From the NCBI GenBank assembly GCA_025352345.1, contig JANXTP010000150.1:1-15824 (forward strand): a stretch of DNA of 15,824 nt, read 5' to 3'. This document shows, one piece after another, positions 1 to 6,435 of the stretch (the stretch's first letter is position 1; each line of letters begins with the position of its first letter). The translations under genes and the position numbers were made by a program. The notes below the pieces were generated by a model. The model was given only the letters and a program-made list of their open reading frames with translations, made no database searches and was not told where the DNA came from. The stretch comes from Burkholderiales bacterium. Lineage in GTDB: Bacteria > Pseudomonadota > Gammaproteobacteria > Burkholderiales > Burkholderiaceae_C.

Positions 1-535
1 GCCAGGCCGCGCCTTTCAGCGCTTCAAGGATGCGGCCCACATGACCGACCGCCTCGGCGCGCTGGCCGCACTGGTCAACGCTCACGCCGAGCTGGCCACG
101 CCCGCACTGGAGCGCTTCCACGCGATGTTCAAGGGCGAAGCGCTGGTCATCGACAAATGGTTCGCGCTGCAGGCCACCGCCCCCGAGGTCGATGGCCGGG
201 TGTTCGCGCGGGCGCAACAGTTGCTGAAGCACCCTGACTTTTCCATCCGCAACCCGAACCGCGCGCGCAGCCTGATCGCCTCGCTGTGCATGATGAACCC
301 GGCGGCTTTCCACCGCGCCGATGCGGCGGGCTACAACTTCTGGGCCGACCGGGTGCTCGAACTCGATGCTGCGAACCCGCAGCTGGCCGCGCGCATGGCC
401 CGCATCATGGACCGCTGGAGTCGCCTCGCCGAGCCCTACCGCAGCGCGGCGCATCAGGCCATCAGCCGCGTCGCAGCGAAGCCCGACCTGTCGAGCGATG
501 TGCGAGAGATCGTGTCGCGAGCACTGACCAGTTGA
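1..535 (+). CDS. pepN: Aminopeptidase N, C-terminal part (5' end outside window)
   Basis: The frame is open from base 2 to the TGA at 533-535 and gives the last 177 residues of an M1-family alanyl aminopeptidase, a cytosolic zinc enzyme that removes N-terminal residues from peptides. What is visible is the C-terminal helical domain of the bacterial PepN type: an AxxMTDR stretch at the left edge, then LVIDKWFALQAT, the HPDFSIRNPNRARSLI block and LDAANPQLAARMA. These are characteristic of this domain. The zinc-binding HExxH motif and catalytic core lie upstream of the window and cannot be checked. fbp follows after 11 bases and may be co-transcribed. Family assignment is firm; activity cannot be judged from this fragment. 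Confidence 0.93.
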   Translation, partial: PGRAFQRFKDAAHMTDRLGALAALVNAHAELATPALERFHAMFKGEALVIDKWFALQATAPEVDGRVFARAQQLLKHPDFSIRNPNRARSLIASLCMMNPAAFHRADAAGYNFWADRVLELDAANPQLAARMARIMDRWSRLAEPYRSAAHQAISRVAAKPDLSSDVREIVSRALTS

Positions 536-541
536 AGGAGG
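535..541 (+). promoter_or_regulatory. Strong Shine-Dalgarno site of fbp
   Basis: AAGGAGG lies five bases before the ATG at 547 and overlaps the last base of the pepN stop codon. It is the best ribosome binding site in the window and fixes the fbp start. Most other genes here have no clear site. Confidence 0.85.
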
Positions 542-546
542 AAAAA

Positions 547-1556
547 ATGAGCACACGAGTCAGCCTGACGCAGTACCTGGTCGAGCAGCAACGCCAGCAC
601 GGCAACATCCCCGCGCAACTGCGGCTGCTGATCGAGGTGGTGGCGCGCGCCTGCAAGCGCATCAGCATCAGCGTCAACAAGGGTGCACTCGGTGACGTGC
701 TGGGCAGCGCCGAGACCGAAAACGTGCAGGGCGAGGTGCAGAAGAAGCTCGACATCATCGCCAACGAGGTGCTGATCGAGGCCAATGAATGGGGAGGCCA
801 CCTGGCGGCGATGGCCAGCGAAGAAATGGAAGACGTCTACGTCGTGCCGAACCGCTTCCCCCAGGGCGAATACCTGCTGCTGTTCGACCCGCTCGACGGC
901 TCCAGCAACATCGATGTGAACGTCAGCATCGGCACCATCTTCTCGGTGCTCAAGCGCGACGACTCCGGCCGCCCGGTCAGCGGAGCCGACTTCCTGCAGC
1001 CGGGCCGCCAACAGGCCGCCGCCGGCTACTGCGTCTACGGGCCGCAGACCACGCTGGTGCTGACCGTGGGCGATGGCGTCGCGATGTTCACGCTCGACCG
1101 CGAGCAGGGCTCGTGGGTGCTGACGCAGGACAGTGTGCAGATTCCCGAAGACACCCAGGAATTCGCGATCAACATGAGCAACATGCGCCACTGGCGCCGC
1201 CGATGCGCCGCTACATCGACGAGTGCCTGGCCGGCGCCGACGGTGTGCGCGGCAAGAACTTCAACATGCGCTGGATTGCCAGCATGGTGGCCGACGTGCA
1301 CCGCATCCTCACGCGCGGCGGCGTGTTCATCTACCCCTGGGACCGGCGCGAGCCCGGCAAGGCCGGCAAGCTGCGGCTGATGTACGAGGCCAACCCGATG
1401 GGATTCCTCGTCGAACAGGCCGGCGGCGCAGCCACCAACGGCCAGCAACGCATCCTCGACATCGCACCCGACGCATTGCACCAGCGCGTCAGCGTGATGC
1501 TGGGTTCGAAGAACGAAGTCGAGAGGGTGACGCGCTATCACCAGGAGGCCGGTTGA
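547..1556 (+). pseudogene. fbp: Fructose-1,6-bisphosphatase class I, interrupted by a -1 frameshift
   Basis: FBPase hydrolyses fructose 1,6-bisphosphate to fructose 6-phosphate in gluconeogenesis and, in autotrophs, the Calvin cycle. From ATG 547 the frame encodes residues 1-216, including the acidic EE pair (92-93), the metal-binding FDPLDGSSNID block (113-123) and EFAINMSNMRHW. It then becomes meaningless and stops at 1378-1380. The family sequence resumes in the -1 frame directly after TGG 1192-1194 (APPMRRYIDEC, then FNMRWIASMVADVHRILTRG) and includes the class I signature GKLRLMYEANPMGF. It ends at TGA 1554-1556. One extra G after 1194 would restore a protein of about 336 residues, the normal length for the family. 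As written, translation yields 277 residues and loses the C-terminal substrate and metal sites. Everything else looks intact, so a sequencing error is as likely as a real mutation. Confidence 0.9.
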
Positions 1557-1557
1557 G

Positions 1558-1570
1558 CCCGGCCGCCGGG
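1558..1570 (+). terminator. Small GC hairpin after fbp, weak terminator candidate
   Basis: CCCGG and CCGGG form a 5-bp stem around a CCG loop immediately after the fbp stop codon. No T-tract follows, so intrinsic termination is doubtful. It may only be a chance hairpin in GC-rich DNA. Confidence 0.25.
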
Positions 1571-1581
1571 AGACCGACAGC

Positions 1582-1587
1582 TATAAT
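1582..1587 (+). promoter_or_regulatory. -10 box (TATAAT) of tRNA-Thr
   Basis: A perfect TATAAT lies ten bases before the mature tRNA-Thr 5' end, which predicts a leader of only a few bases. No convincing -35 element is seen 16-18 bases upstream (CCGGCC at 17 bp). Confidence 0.55.
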
Positions 1588-1597
1588 TCAAGGCTAC

Positions 1598-1673
1598 GCC
1601 GGTGTAGCTCAGTTGGTAGAGCAGCTCATTCGTAATGAGAAGGTCGAGGGTTCGATTCCTTTCTCCGGCACCA
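1598..1673 (+). tRNA. tRNA-Thr(CGT)
   Basis: This is a 76-base tRNA with encoded CCA. The acceptor stem GCCGG pairs with CCGGC, with a T-T mismatch at the sixth pair. The D-arm GTAGCTCAGTTGGTAGAGC and T-arm GGTTCGATTCC are standard. The seven-base anticodon loop TTCGTAA (1629-1635) carries CGT, which reads the threonine codon ACG, a common codon in high-GC genomes. It stands as a single gene with its own -10 box and terminator. Confidence 0.96.
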
Positions 1674-1689
1674 GTCCAATCCCGCGCTC

Positions 1690-1721
1690 AGCCCCGTTCG
1701 AAAGACGGGGCTTTGTCGTTT
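1690..1721 (+). terminator. Rho-independent terminator of tRNA-Thr
   Basis: AGCCCCGT (1690-1697) pairs perfectly with ACGGGGCT (1705-1712) around a 7-base loop. The T-rich tail TTTGTCGTTT follows. It lies 16 bases after the tRNA CCA end. Confidence 0.8.
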
Positions 1722-1775
1722 CTGGCATCGCTGCCAGCGCATCATCGGGCCTCCAAATTGCAAGCACTTCCGGCC

Positions 1776-2237
1776 ATGAACGACATCGACTCTTCAGACG
1801 ACGAGGCCGACGCCACGCTGCTCTACAACGTGGTGTATTGCAGCCGCGCATCCGCGGACGTGGACGACGCTGCGGTGTCCCGCATCGTCGACACCTCGCG
1901 GCGCCACAACCGCGAACGCGGCATCACCGGCTTGCTGGTCTTCGGCAGCGGCATCTTCTTCCAGTGGCTCGAAGGCCCGCGCGAGCAGGTCATGCAGCTG
2001 ATGGCCACGCTGAAAACCGACTCGCGCCATCGCGAAGTCGTGCTGCTGAGCGAAAGCGAAGAAGTGCGCGAACGGCTGTTCTCGGACTGGGACATGGAAC
2101 GGGTGTCGCCCGACGACATCCGCGATGTTCTCGAAGATGCGCTCGACTCGGCCGAAGACCCGAAGCACGCTGAGGTGTTGACGCTGCTGCTGGAGCATCT
2201 CGATTCCGGTCCGCTGCGCGAACTGAGCGTAGCCTGA
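1776..2237 (+). CDS. Stand-alone BLUF-domain blue-light photoreceptor
   Basis: This is a 153-residue cytosolic protein made of a BLUF domain (about residues 14-108) and a short helical tail (about 110-150), with no attached output domain. BLUF domains bind FAD and sense blue light by rearranging a hydrogen-bond network of Tyr, Gln and Asn. All the photochemical residues are visible: Y21 in YCSRAS, N45 in RHNRERGITGLL, Q63 in FFQWLEG, and W105/M107 in SDWDMER. The numbers happen to match those of AppA (Y21, N45, Q63, W104, M106). ATG 1776 was chosen because the frame upstream runs back through the tRNA. No clear Shine-Dalgarno site is seen. The gene sits alone between tRNA-Thr and the convergent transporter, 18 bases from its stop, so the signalling partner is unknown. 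Identity is firm; the biological output is not. Confidence 0.93.
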   Translation: MNDIDSSDDEADATLLYNVVYCSRASADVDDAAVSRIVDTSRRHNRERGITGLLVFGSGIFFQWLEGPREQVMQLMATLKTDSRHREVVLLSESEEVRERLFSDWDMERVSPDDIRDVLEDALDSAEDPKHAEVLTLLLEHLDSGPLRELSVA

Positions 2238-2255
2238 ACGGCCGGCCAATACGAA

Positions 2256-3572
2256 TCAGGCGGTGCCGTCGGGCAGCGCCGCACGCTCCCCGCGCGCCAT
2301 ATTCACCCGCGCCAGCAACAGCAGGCCACCGACGAAGAACGTAGCGGTGTAGCCCATCGCCAGGCGTTGGTTGCCGCCGGTCAGCCAGGTGATCAGGCCA
2401 AAGGTCAGCGGACCCACGACGGCAGAAGCCCGGGTGGCGAAAGTCCACAGGCCAAAGAACTCTCCGCGGCGGTTAGCGGGGGTGAACAGGCCGGCCATCG
2501 CGCGCCCGGCCGACTGGCTGGAGCCCATGCACAGCCCGGCGATCAGCGCGGCGACCCAGAACAAGCCCGGCCCGGTGGCCAGCACCGCGAGCACCGTCAT
2601 CACGATCCAGCCGACCAGCGTGATCGCCAGCGCCGGCTGATGGCCGATGCGGTCCTGCCAGTAACCGAAGGCGAAAGCACCTGCCGCCGCGGCGATGTTG
2701 ACGACGAAGATCAGCAGCATGGTGTCGGCCTGCTTGAAGCCGAGCACCTGCTCGGCATACACCGCCGCCAGCGTGATGACCACCGCGATGCCCGCCTGGT
2801 AGCAGGCGCCGCAGGCGAGCAGCCAGCAAAAATCGCGGTAGCGGCGCGCGGCGCGCCAGGTCTCGGCCAAGCGCGCCAGCGAGGCGCCAATGCCCGTACC
2901 CGTCAATGGCGCCCCCACCGTGTTCTGCGGCACCGCCCGCTCGCGCAGCAGCGTGAACGTGGCAATTGATGCGAGCGCATAGATGGTCGCCGTGATCGCC
3001 ATCGTGACCGGCACGAAGGCAGTGGCCGGCTCGCCGCGCTGCTGCGCGGCCAGCACGTAGGCAAGGCTCAGCCCCAAGGTCAGCATGCCGCCCAGGTAGC
3101 CGAAGCTCCAGCCCCAGCCCGACACCCGGCCCAGCGCCTCGGGCCGCGCCAGTTCAGGCAGGAAAGCGGCAGTCAGCGATTCGCCGTATGAATACGCAAC
3201 ATTCGACACCACGATGGCCAGCACGGCCAGCCACAGATCGCCCGGTCCGGCACCGACCAGCGCGAACGTTCCCAGCACACAAGCCACCGTGCAAAAACCC
3301 AGCCAGCGCTTCTTGCTGGCGCGCAGGTCGGCATGGGCACCGACTGCCGGCAGCGTGAGCATCACGATCAGGCTCGACGCCGCGATCGCCAGCGTCCACG
3401 CCAGCGTGCCCCAGGCTGCGCCCTGCGCGACGACGCTGACGAAATACGCGTTGAAAACCGCCGTCAGCACAACGGTGGTGTAACCCGAATTGGCGAAGTC
3501 GTACATCGCCCAACCGAACACCTCGCGCTTGCGCACACCGTTGTTGAGCAAGCGCTGCGAGAACAGATCCAC
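2256..3572 (-). CDS. MFS transporter of the UMF1 / Atg22-like family
   Basis: This is a 438-residue inner-membrane protein with about 12 predicted hydrophobic segments. The N-terminal REVFGWAMYDFANSGYTTVV (16-35) is the hallmark of the UMF1/Atg22-like branch of the major facilitator superfamily. So is the late block around SQSAGRAMAGLFTPANRRGE (352-371) followed by FFGLWTF. A charged cytoplasmic loop between the two six-helix halves lies near residues 208-247. Substrates of bacterial members are mostly undefined; yeast Atg22 exports amino acids from the vacuole, so a small-metabolite efflux role is only inference. The first in-frame start is GTG at 3572; GTG at residue 13 is an alternative. 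It lies 24 bases downstream of the CorC-like gene on the same strand and is probably co-transcribed with it. It converges with the BLUF gene. Confidence 0.9.
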   Translation of the reverse strand: MDLFSQRLLNNGVRKREVFGWAMYDFANSGYTTVVLTAVFNAYFVSVVAQGAAWGTLAWTLAIAASSLIVMLTLPAVGAHADLRASKKRWLGFCTVACVLGTFALVGAGPGDLWLAVLAIVVSNVAYSYGESLTAAFLPELARPEALGRVSGWGWSFGYLGGMLTLGLSLAYVLAAQQRGEPATAFVPVTMAITATIYALASIATFTLLRERAVPQNTVGAPLTGTGIGASLARLAETWRAARRYRDFCWLLACGACYQAGIAVVITLAAVYAEQVLGFKQADTMLLIFVVNIAAAAGAFAFGYWQDRIGHQPALAITLVGWIVMTVLAVLATGPGLFWVAALIAGLCMGSSQSAGRAMAGLFTPANRRGEFFGLWTFATRASAVVGPLTFGLITWLTGGNQRLAMGYTATFFVGGLLLLARVNMARGERAALPDGTA

Positions 3573-3596
3573 GAGCGGCTTTGTTATTTCAGCGAT

Positions 3597-4895
3597 TCAG
3601 CGGTCGTGATCGCCGGTCGGCGACAGCGTGGCCAGCACCTTGTCGACGCGCTTGCCGTCGAGGTCCACCACCTCGAAACGCCAGCCTTCCCACTCGACGC
3701 TGTCGGTGGTGTGCGGCAGCCGGCCGAGCAGCAGCATGATCATGCCGGCCAGCGGGTTGTAGCGGCCGCGGCCTTCTTCGGGCAGGTCTTTCAGGTCGAG
3801 CCGGTCCTTCAATTCGGGCACCGGGATCAGGCCATCGAAAAGCCAGCTGCCGTCGTCGCGGCGCACCGCCCAGGCGTCGTCGCTCGGCGTGGTGAATTCG
3901 CCGGTGATGGCTTCCAGCACATCACGCACGGTGATCATGCCCTGCACCTCGCCGTACTCGTCGACGACGAACACCAGTTGCGCGCTCGATGCGCGAAACT
4001 GGTCGAGCAGCTCCATGCCCGACAGCGTTTCCGGCACGAACACCGCGGGCTGCAGGCGCTCGGAGATGTCGAGCCCCGCGCCGCCGATCGCCTGCTGCAG
4101 CAGGCTTTGCGCCGACACCACGCCGACCACATCGTCGAGCCCGCCGCGGCACACCGGGTAGCGCGAATGCTCGTCGGCCGCGATCACCTTCAGCACCGCA
4201 TCGGCCGGCGCCGTAGCTTCCAGCCACACGATTTCGCCGCGAGGGATCATCATCGAGCCGACCTGCCGGTCATCGAGGCGGAACACATTGCGCACCATCT
4301 GGTGCTCCTGCGCCTCGATCACGCCGGCGTCCAAGCCCTCTTCCAGGCTGGCGGCGATTTCCTCTTCCGTCACGCTGCGGTTCGGGCCGCCGCGGATGCC
4401 CATCAGGCTCAGCGTGCCCTCGGTACAAAACGACAGCAACATCACGAACGGCCGCGCTGCCATCGACAGCCAGTTCATCGGCTGCGCCACCAGCCGGGCC
4501 ACCGATTCGGGGTACATCTGGCCCAGGCGCTTGGGCACCAGCTCGCCGAAGATGATGGTCAGGAAGGTGATGATCACCACCACCATCGCAGTGGAGGTGA
4601 TCTCTGCGGCGCGGTCGTGCATCGTGAACGTGCGCTGCAGCCACAAGGCGAACGGCGCCGAGAACGCGGCGTCGCCGACGATGCCGTTGAGCACGCCGAT
4701 CGAGGTGATGCCGATCTGCACGGTGGACAGGAACTTGGTCGGGTCATCGTGCAGCTCCATCGCCGCCATCGCGCCCGCATCACCGGTTTCCACCATCACC
4801 TGCAGCCGCGCCTTGCGGCTGGCCGTGAGCGCCATCTCCGACATCGCGAACAAGGCATTCACCAGGATCAAAAAAGCCAGTAAGACGACGTCCAT
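3597..4895 (-). CDS. CNNM/CorC/HlyC-family membrane protein with paired CBS domains
   Basis: This is a 432-residue protein. Residues 1-165 form the CNNM (DUF21) membrane domain with about four hydrophobic segments, including MDVVLLAFLILVNALFAMSE at the start and FLTIIFGELVPKRLGQ near 111-126. A linker with EEEIAASLEEGLDAGVIE follows (177-194). Two CBS domains lie at about 212-270 and 277-335, the second with VFVVDEYGEVQGMIT. A CorC/HlyC C-terminal domain (about 345-427) contains RYNPLAGMIMLLLGRLP. Relatives act in magnesium or other divalent cation export and resistance; older 'hemolysin' names are misleading. The frame extends upstream to 5018, but ATG 4895 matches the usual family start and avoids overlap with apaH. 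There is no clear Shine-Dalgarno site. The start lies 47 bases from the divergent apaH start. The UMF1-like gene follows. Confidence 0.92.
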   Translation of the reverse strand: MDVVLLAFLILVNALFAMSEMALTASRKARLQVMVETGDAGAMAAMELHDDPTKFLSTVQIGITSIGVLNGIVGDAAFSAPFALWLQRTFTMHDRAAEITSTAMVVVIITFLTIIFGELVPKRLGQMYPESVARLVAQPMNWLSMAARPFVMLLSFCTEGTLSLMGIRGGPNRSVTEEEIAASLEEGLDAGVIEAQEHQMVRNVFRLDDRQVGSMMIPRGEIVWLEATAPADAVLKVIAADEHSRYPVCRGGLDDVVGVVSAQSLLQQAIGGAGLDISERLQPAVFVPETLSGMELLDQFRASSAQLVFVVDEYGEVQGMITVRDVLEAITGEFTTPSDDAWAVRRDDGSWLFDGLIPVPELKDRLDLKDLPEEGRGRYNPLAGMIMLLLGRLPHTTDSVEWEGWRFEVVDLDGKRVDKVLATLSPTGDHDR

Positions 4896-4942
4896 GCGGG
4901 GCGTGAGTGAGGGGGATCGGGCCAGCGTAGCAGAATCGTTTG

Positions 4943-5767
4943 ATGGTCTACCTGATTGGCGATGTGCAAGGCTGCTGCGGCGCGCTGCAAAGGCTGCTCG
5001 ACACGCTGGGCTTCTCACCCTCGCGCGACCACGTGGTCGTGCTGGGCGATCTGGTCAACCGCGGCCCCGACAGCCTGGGCACGCTGCGCCTGCTGCGCGG
5101 CCTGGGCGATGCCGCCACCTGCCTGCTCGGCAACCACGACCTGCACTTTCTGGCAGTAGCCCACGGCATCCGCAAGGCACACCGCAGCGACACACTCACC
5201 GACATCCTCCACGCGCCTGACCGAAACGAATGGGTCGACTGGCTGCGCCATCGCCGCATGGCGCTGCACGACCATGGCTGGCTCATGGTGCATGCCGGCG
5301 TGCCACCGCAATGGACGCTGGCCACCACGCTGCAGCTCGCCGCTGAGGTCGAACAACAACTGCGCGGCCCCGACCTGCACGCCTTTCTGACCGTGATGTA
5401 CGGCAACCAGCCCGACCGCTGGAGCGATGCACTGCAAGGTGCCGACCGCTGGCGCTTTGCCATCAACGCGCTGACCCGCACCCGCTTCGTGAGAGCCGAT
5501 GGCGCCCTGGATTTCGAGACCAAGGAAGGCGCTGCCGACGCGCCGCCGGGCCTGCTGCCGTGGTTCGATCACCCGCAACGCCAGACGCAGGGCGTGGCGA
5601 TGGCCTTCGGCCATTGGTCCACGCTGGGCTTGATCCAGCGGCCCGACCTGCTGGCACTCGACACCGGCTGCATCTGGGGCGGCAAACTCAGCGCGGCGCG
5701 CATTGCGCCCGATGGCAGCAGCGAGATCATCCAGATCGATTGCGAACAGGCGCGGCACCCCGGCTGA
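4943..5767 (+). CDS. apaH: Symmetrical bis(5'-nucleosyl)-tetraphosphatase (ApaH)
   Basis: ApaH is a cytosolic metallophosphatase that splits Ap4A symmetrically into two ADP and can remove Np4 caps from RNA. The 274 residues carry all the family blocks in order: YLIGDVQGCCGAL (3-15), VVLGDLVNRGPDSLGTLRLL (32-51), LLGNHDLHFLAVAHG (61-75), WLMVHAGVPPQW (113-124) and FGHWSTLG (222-229), with the LDTGCIWGGKLSA end (239-251). These include the Asp, His and Asn metal ligands of the calcineurin-like fold. Length matches the family. ATG 4943 directly follows an in-frame TTG at 4940; the ATG is preferred. No Shine-Dalgarno site is seen, and a CAGAAT -10-like sequence ends six bases before the ATG, so a leaderless mRNA is possible. 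tRNA-Ser follows 52 bases after the stop. Confidence 0.94.
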   Translation: MVYLIGDVQGCCGALQRLLDTLGFSPSRDHVVVLGDLVNRGPDSLGTLRLLRGLGDAATCLLGNHDLHFLAVAHGIRKAHRSDTLTDILHAPDRNEWVDWLRHRRMALHDHGWLMVHAGVPPQWTLATTLQLAAEVEQQLRGPDLHAFLTVMYGNQPDRWSDALQGADRWRFAINALTRTRFVRADGALDFETKEGAADAPPGLLPWFDHPQRQTQGVAMAFGHWSTLGLIQRPDLLALDTGCIWGGKLSAARIAPDGSSEIIQIDCEQARHPG

Positions 5768-5804
5768 CAGCCGCTGGCAGCGTGGCCGCGCAAAACTGCC
5801 CGCC

Positions 5805-5810
5805 TACAAT
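5805..5810 (+). promoter_or_regulatory. -10 box (TACAAT) of tRNA-Ser
   Basis: TACAAT lies nine bases before the mature tRNA-Ser 5' end, almost the same geometry as at tRNA-Thr. The sequence around it (TACAATTCGAG) resembles the tRNA-Thr one (TATAATTCAAG). No good -35 element is visible. Confidence 0.5.
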
Positions 5811-5819
5811 TCGAGCGTT

Positions 5820-5909
5820 GGAAGCGTGGCCGAGCGGTTTAAGGCTGCAGTCTTGAAAACTGCCGTGGGGGTAACCCCACCGTGAGTTCGAATCTCACCG
5901 CTTCCGCCA
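5820..5909 (+). tRNA. tRNA-Ser(TGA)
   Basis: This is a 90-base class II tRNA with encoded CCA. The acceptor stem GGAAGCG pairs perfectly with CGCTTCC, and the discriminator base is G, as expected for serine. The anticodon loop CTTGAAA carries TGA, which reads TCA/TCG-type serine codons. The long variable arm is a hairpin (GTGGGG-TAA-CCCCAC), diagnostic of tRNA-Ser or tRNA-Leu, and the T-arm has GTTCGAATC. No integrase gene or copy of the tRNA 3' end was seen downstream, so there is no sign that it serves as an attachment site. Confidence 0.97.
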
Positions 5910-6435
5910 TTTCACCTCTGTCGTGAACCGGTAAAACGGCTTTGCCCTCCAAAGAACCCGCCTGAGGATTTGCACTTGGGTGATACGCATCAACCCACCC
6001 GACTTTCGCGGTCTCGGAGCGCGGTGCCGAGAAGCAGACCATCCGCAATGCGTCCCTCCTTTTCGCTGGCACAGCGCTGGTCGTCGCGTGCTCTTAGGCC
6101 AATGCAGTGTTCGTTGCAACGACTTGGGGCACGACAGGGGTTGATCTTCAAGAGTCATACACGCGACTGCAGACAGCGGTGACGCGCTGGGCAGTCAGGG
6201 TGTTGTCCTTCCGGTAGCGTCAAGCAAGCCATTCGAGCAGCTGCCGACCAGCGACGAGCAACGGAAGAACAGCAGCGAGGGACAGCCGTTGAATCCAGCC
6301 TTTTGATTCGCAGCCAAGATGATCATTGTCAGAACTTTCCTACACCAAGTACCAAATCCCCCCTAGCCTTCCGCCGAGAAGAGATGCGACACTTTGGTTG
6401 GAATTGAAAACGTGTCAACTGATCGGGAGAACACT
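5910..6435 (+). other. Gene-poor stretch with a broken, exported-protein-like reading frame
   Basis: No intact gene is supported between tRNA-Ser and the OmpA gene. The DNA looks less GC-rich than its neighbours. One plus-strand frame (about 5984-6180) reads plausibly as decayed coding sequence: a short basic stretch, then a hydrophobic RNASLLFAGTALVVACS (6044-6093), a TAG stop at 6094-6096, then ANAVFVATTWGTTGVDLQES in the same frame. This resembles a signal peptide and the start of a small exported or pilin-like protein. A second, shifted frame stays open to a TGA at 6304-6306. Neither is recognisable enough to name. The last part should hold the ompA promoter; TTGTCA at 6326-6331 is a weak -35 candidate without a clear -10. 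No strong terminator for tRNA-Ser was found. Confidence 0.3.
6425..6430 (+). promoter_or_regulatory. Shine-Dalgarno site fixing a GTG start for the OmpA gene
   Basis: GGGAGA ends five bases before GTG 6436. This favours that GTG over the upstream in-frame TTG at 6394, and it gives a clean signal peptide. Confidence 0.6.

Noticed and set aside
1185..1200. Programmed -1 frameshift in fbp
   Set aside because: There is no X-XXY-YYZ slippery heptamer at the junction, and the enzyme family is not known to use recoding. A one-base deletion or sequencing error is simpler.
3333..4883. 516-codon plus-strand frame opposite the CorC-like gene
   Set aside because: It is antisense to a well-supported gene, and its His/Arg/Gln-rich translation has no family features.
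5820..6435. Integration site of a mobile element at tRNA-Ser
   Set aside because: No copy of the tRNA 3' end was found downstream within the gap, and there is no integrase or transposase gene in the window.
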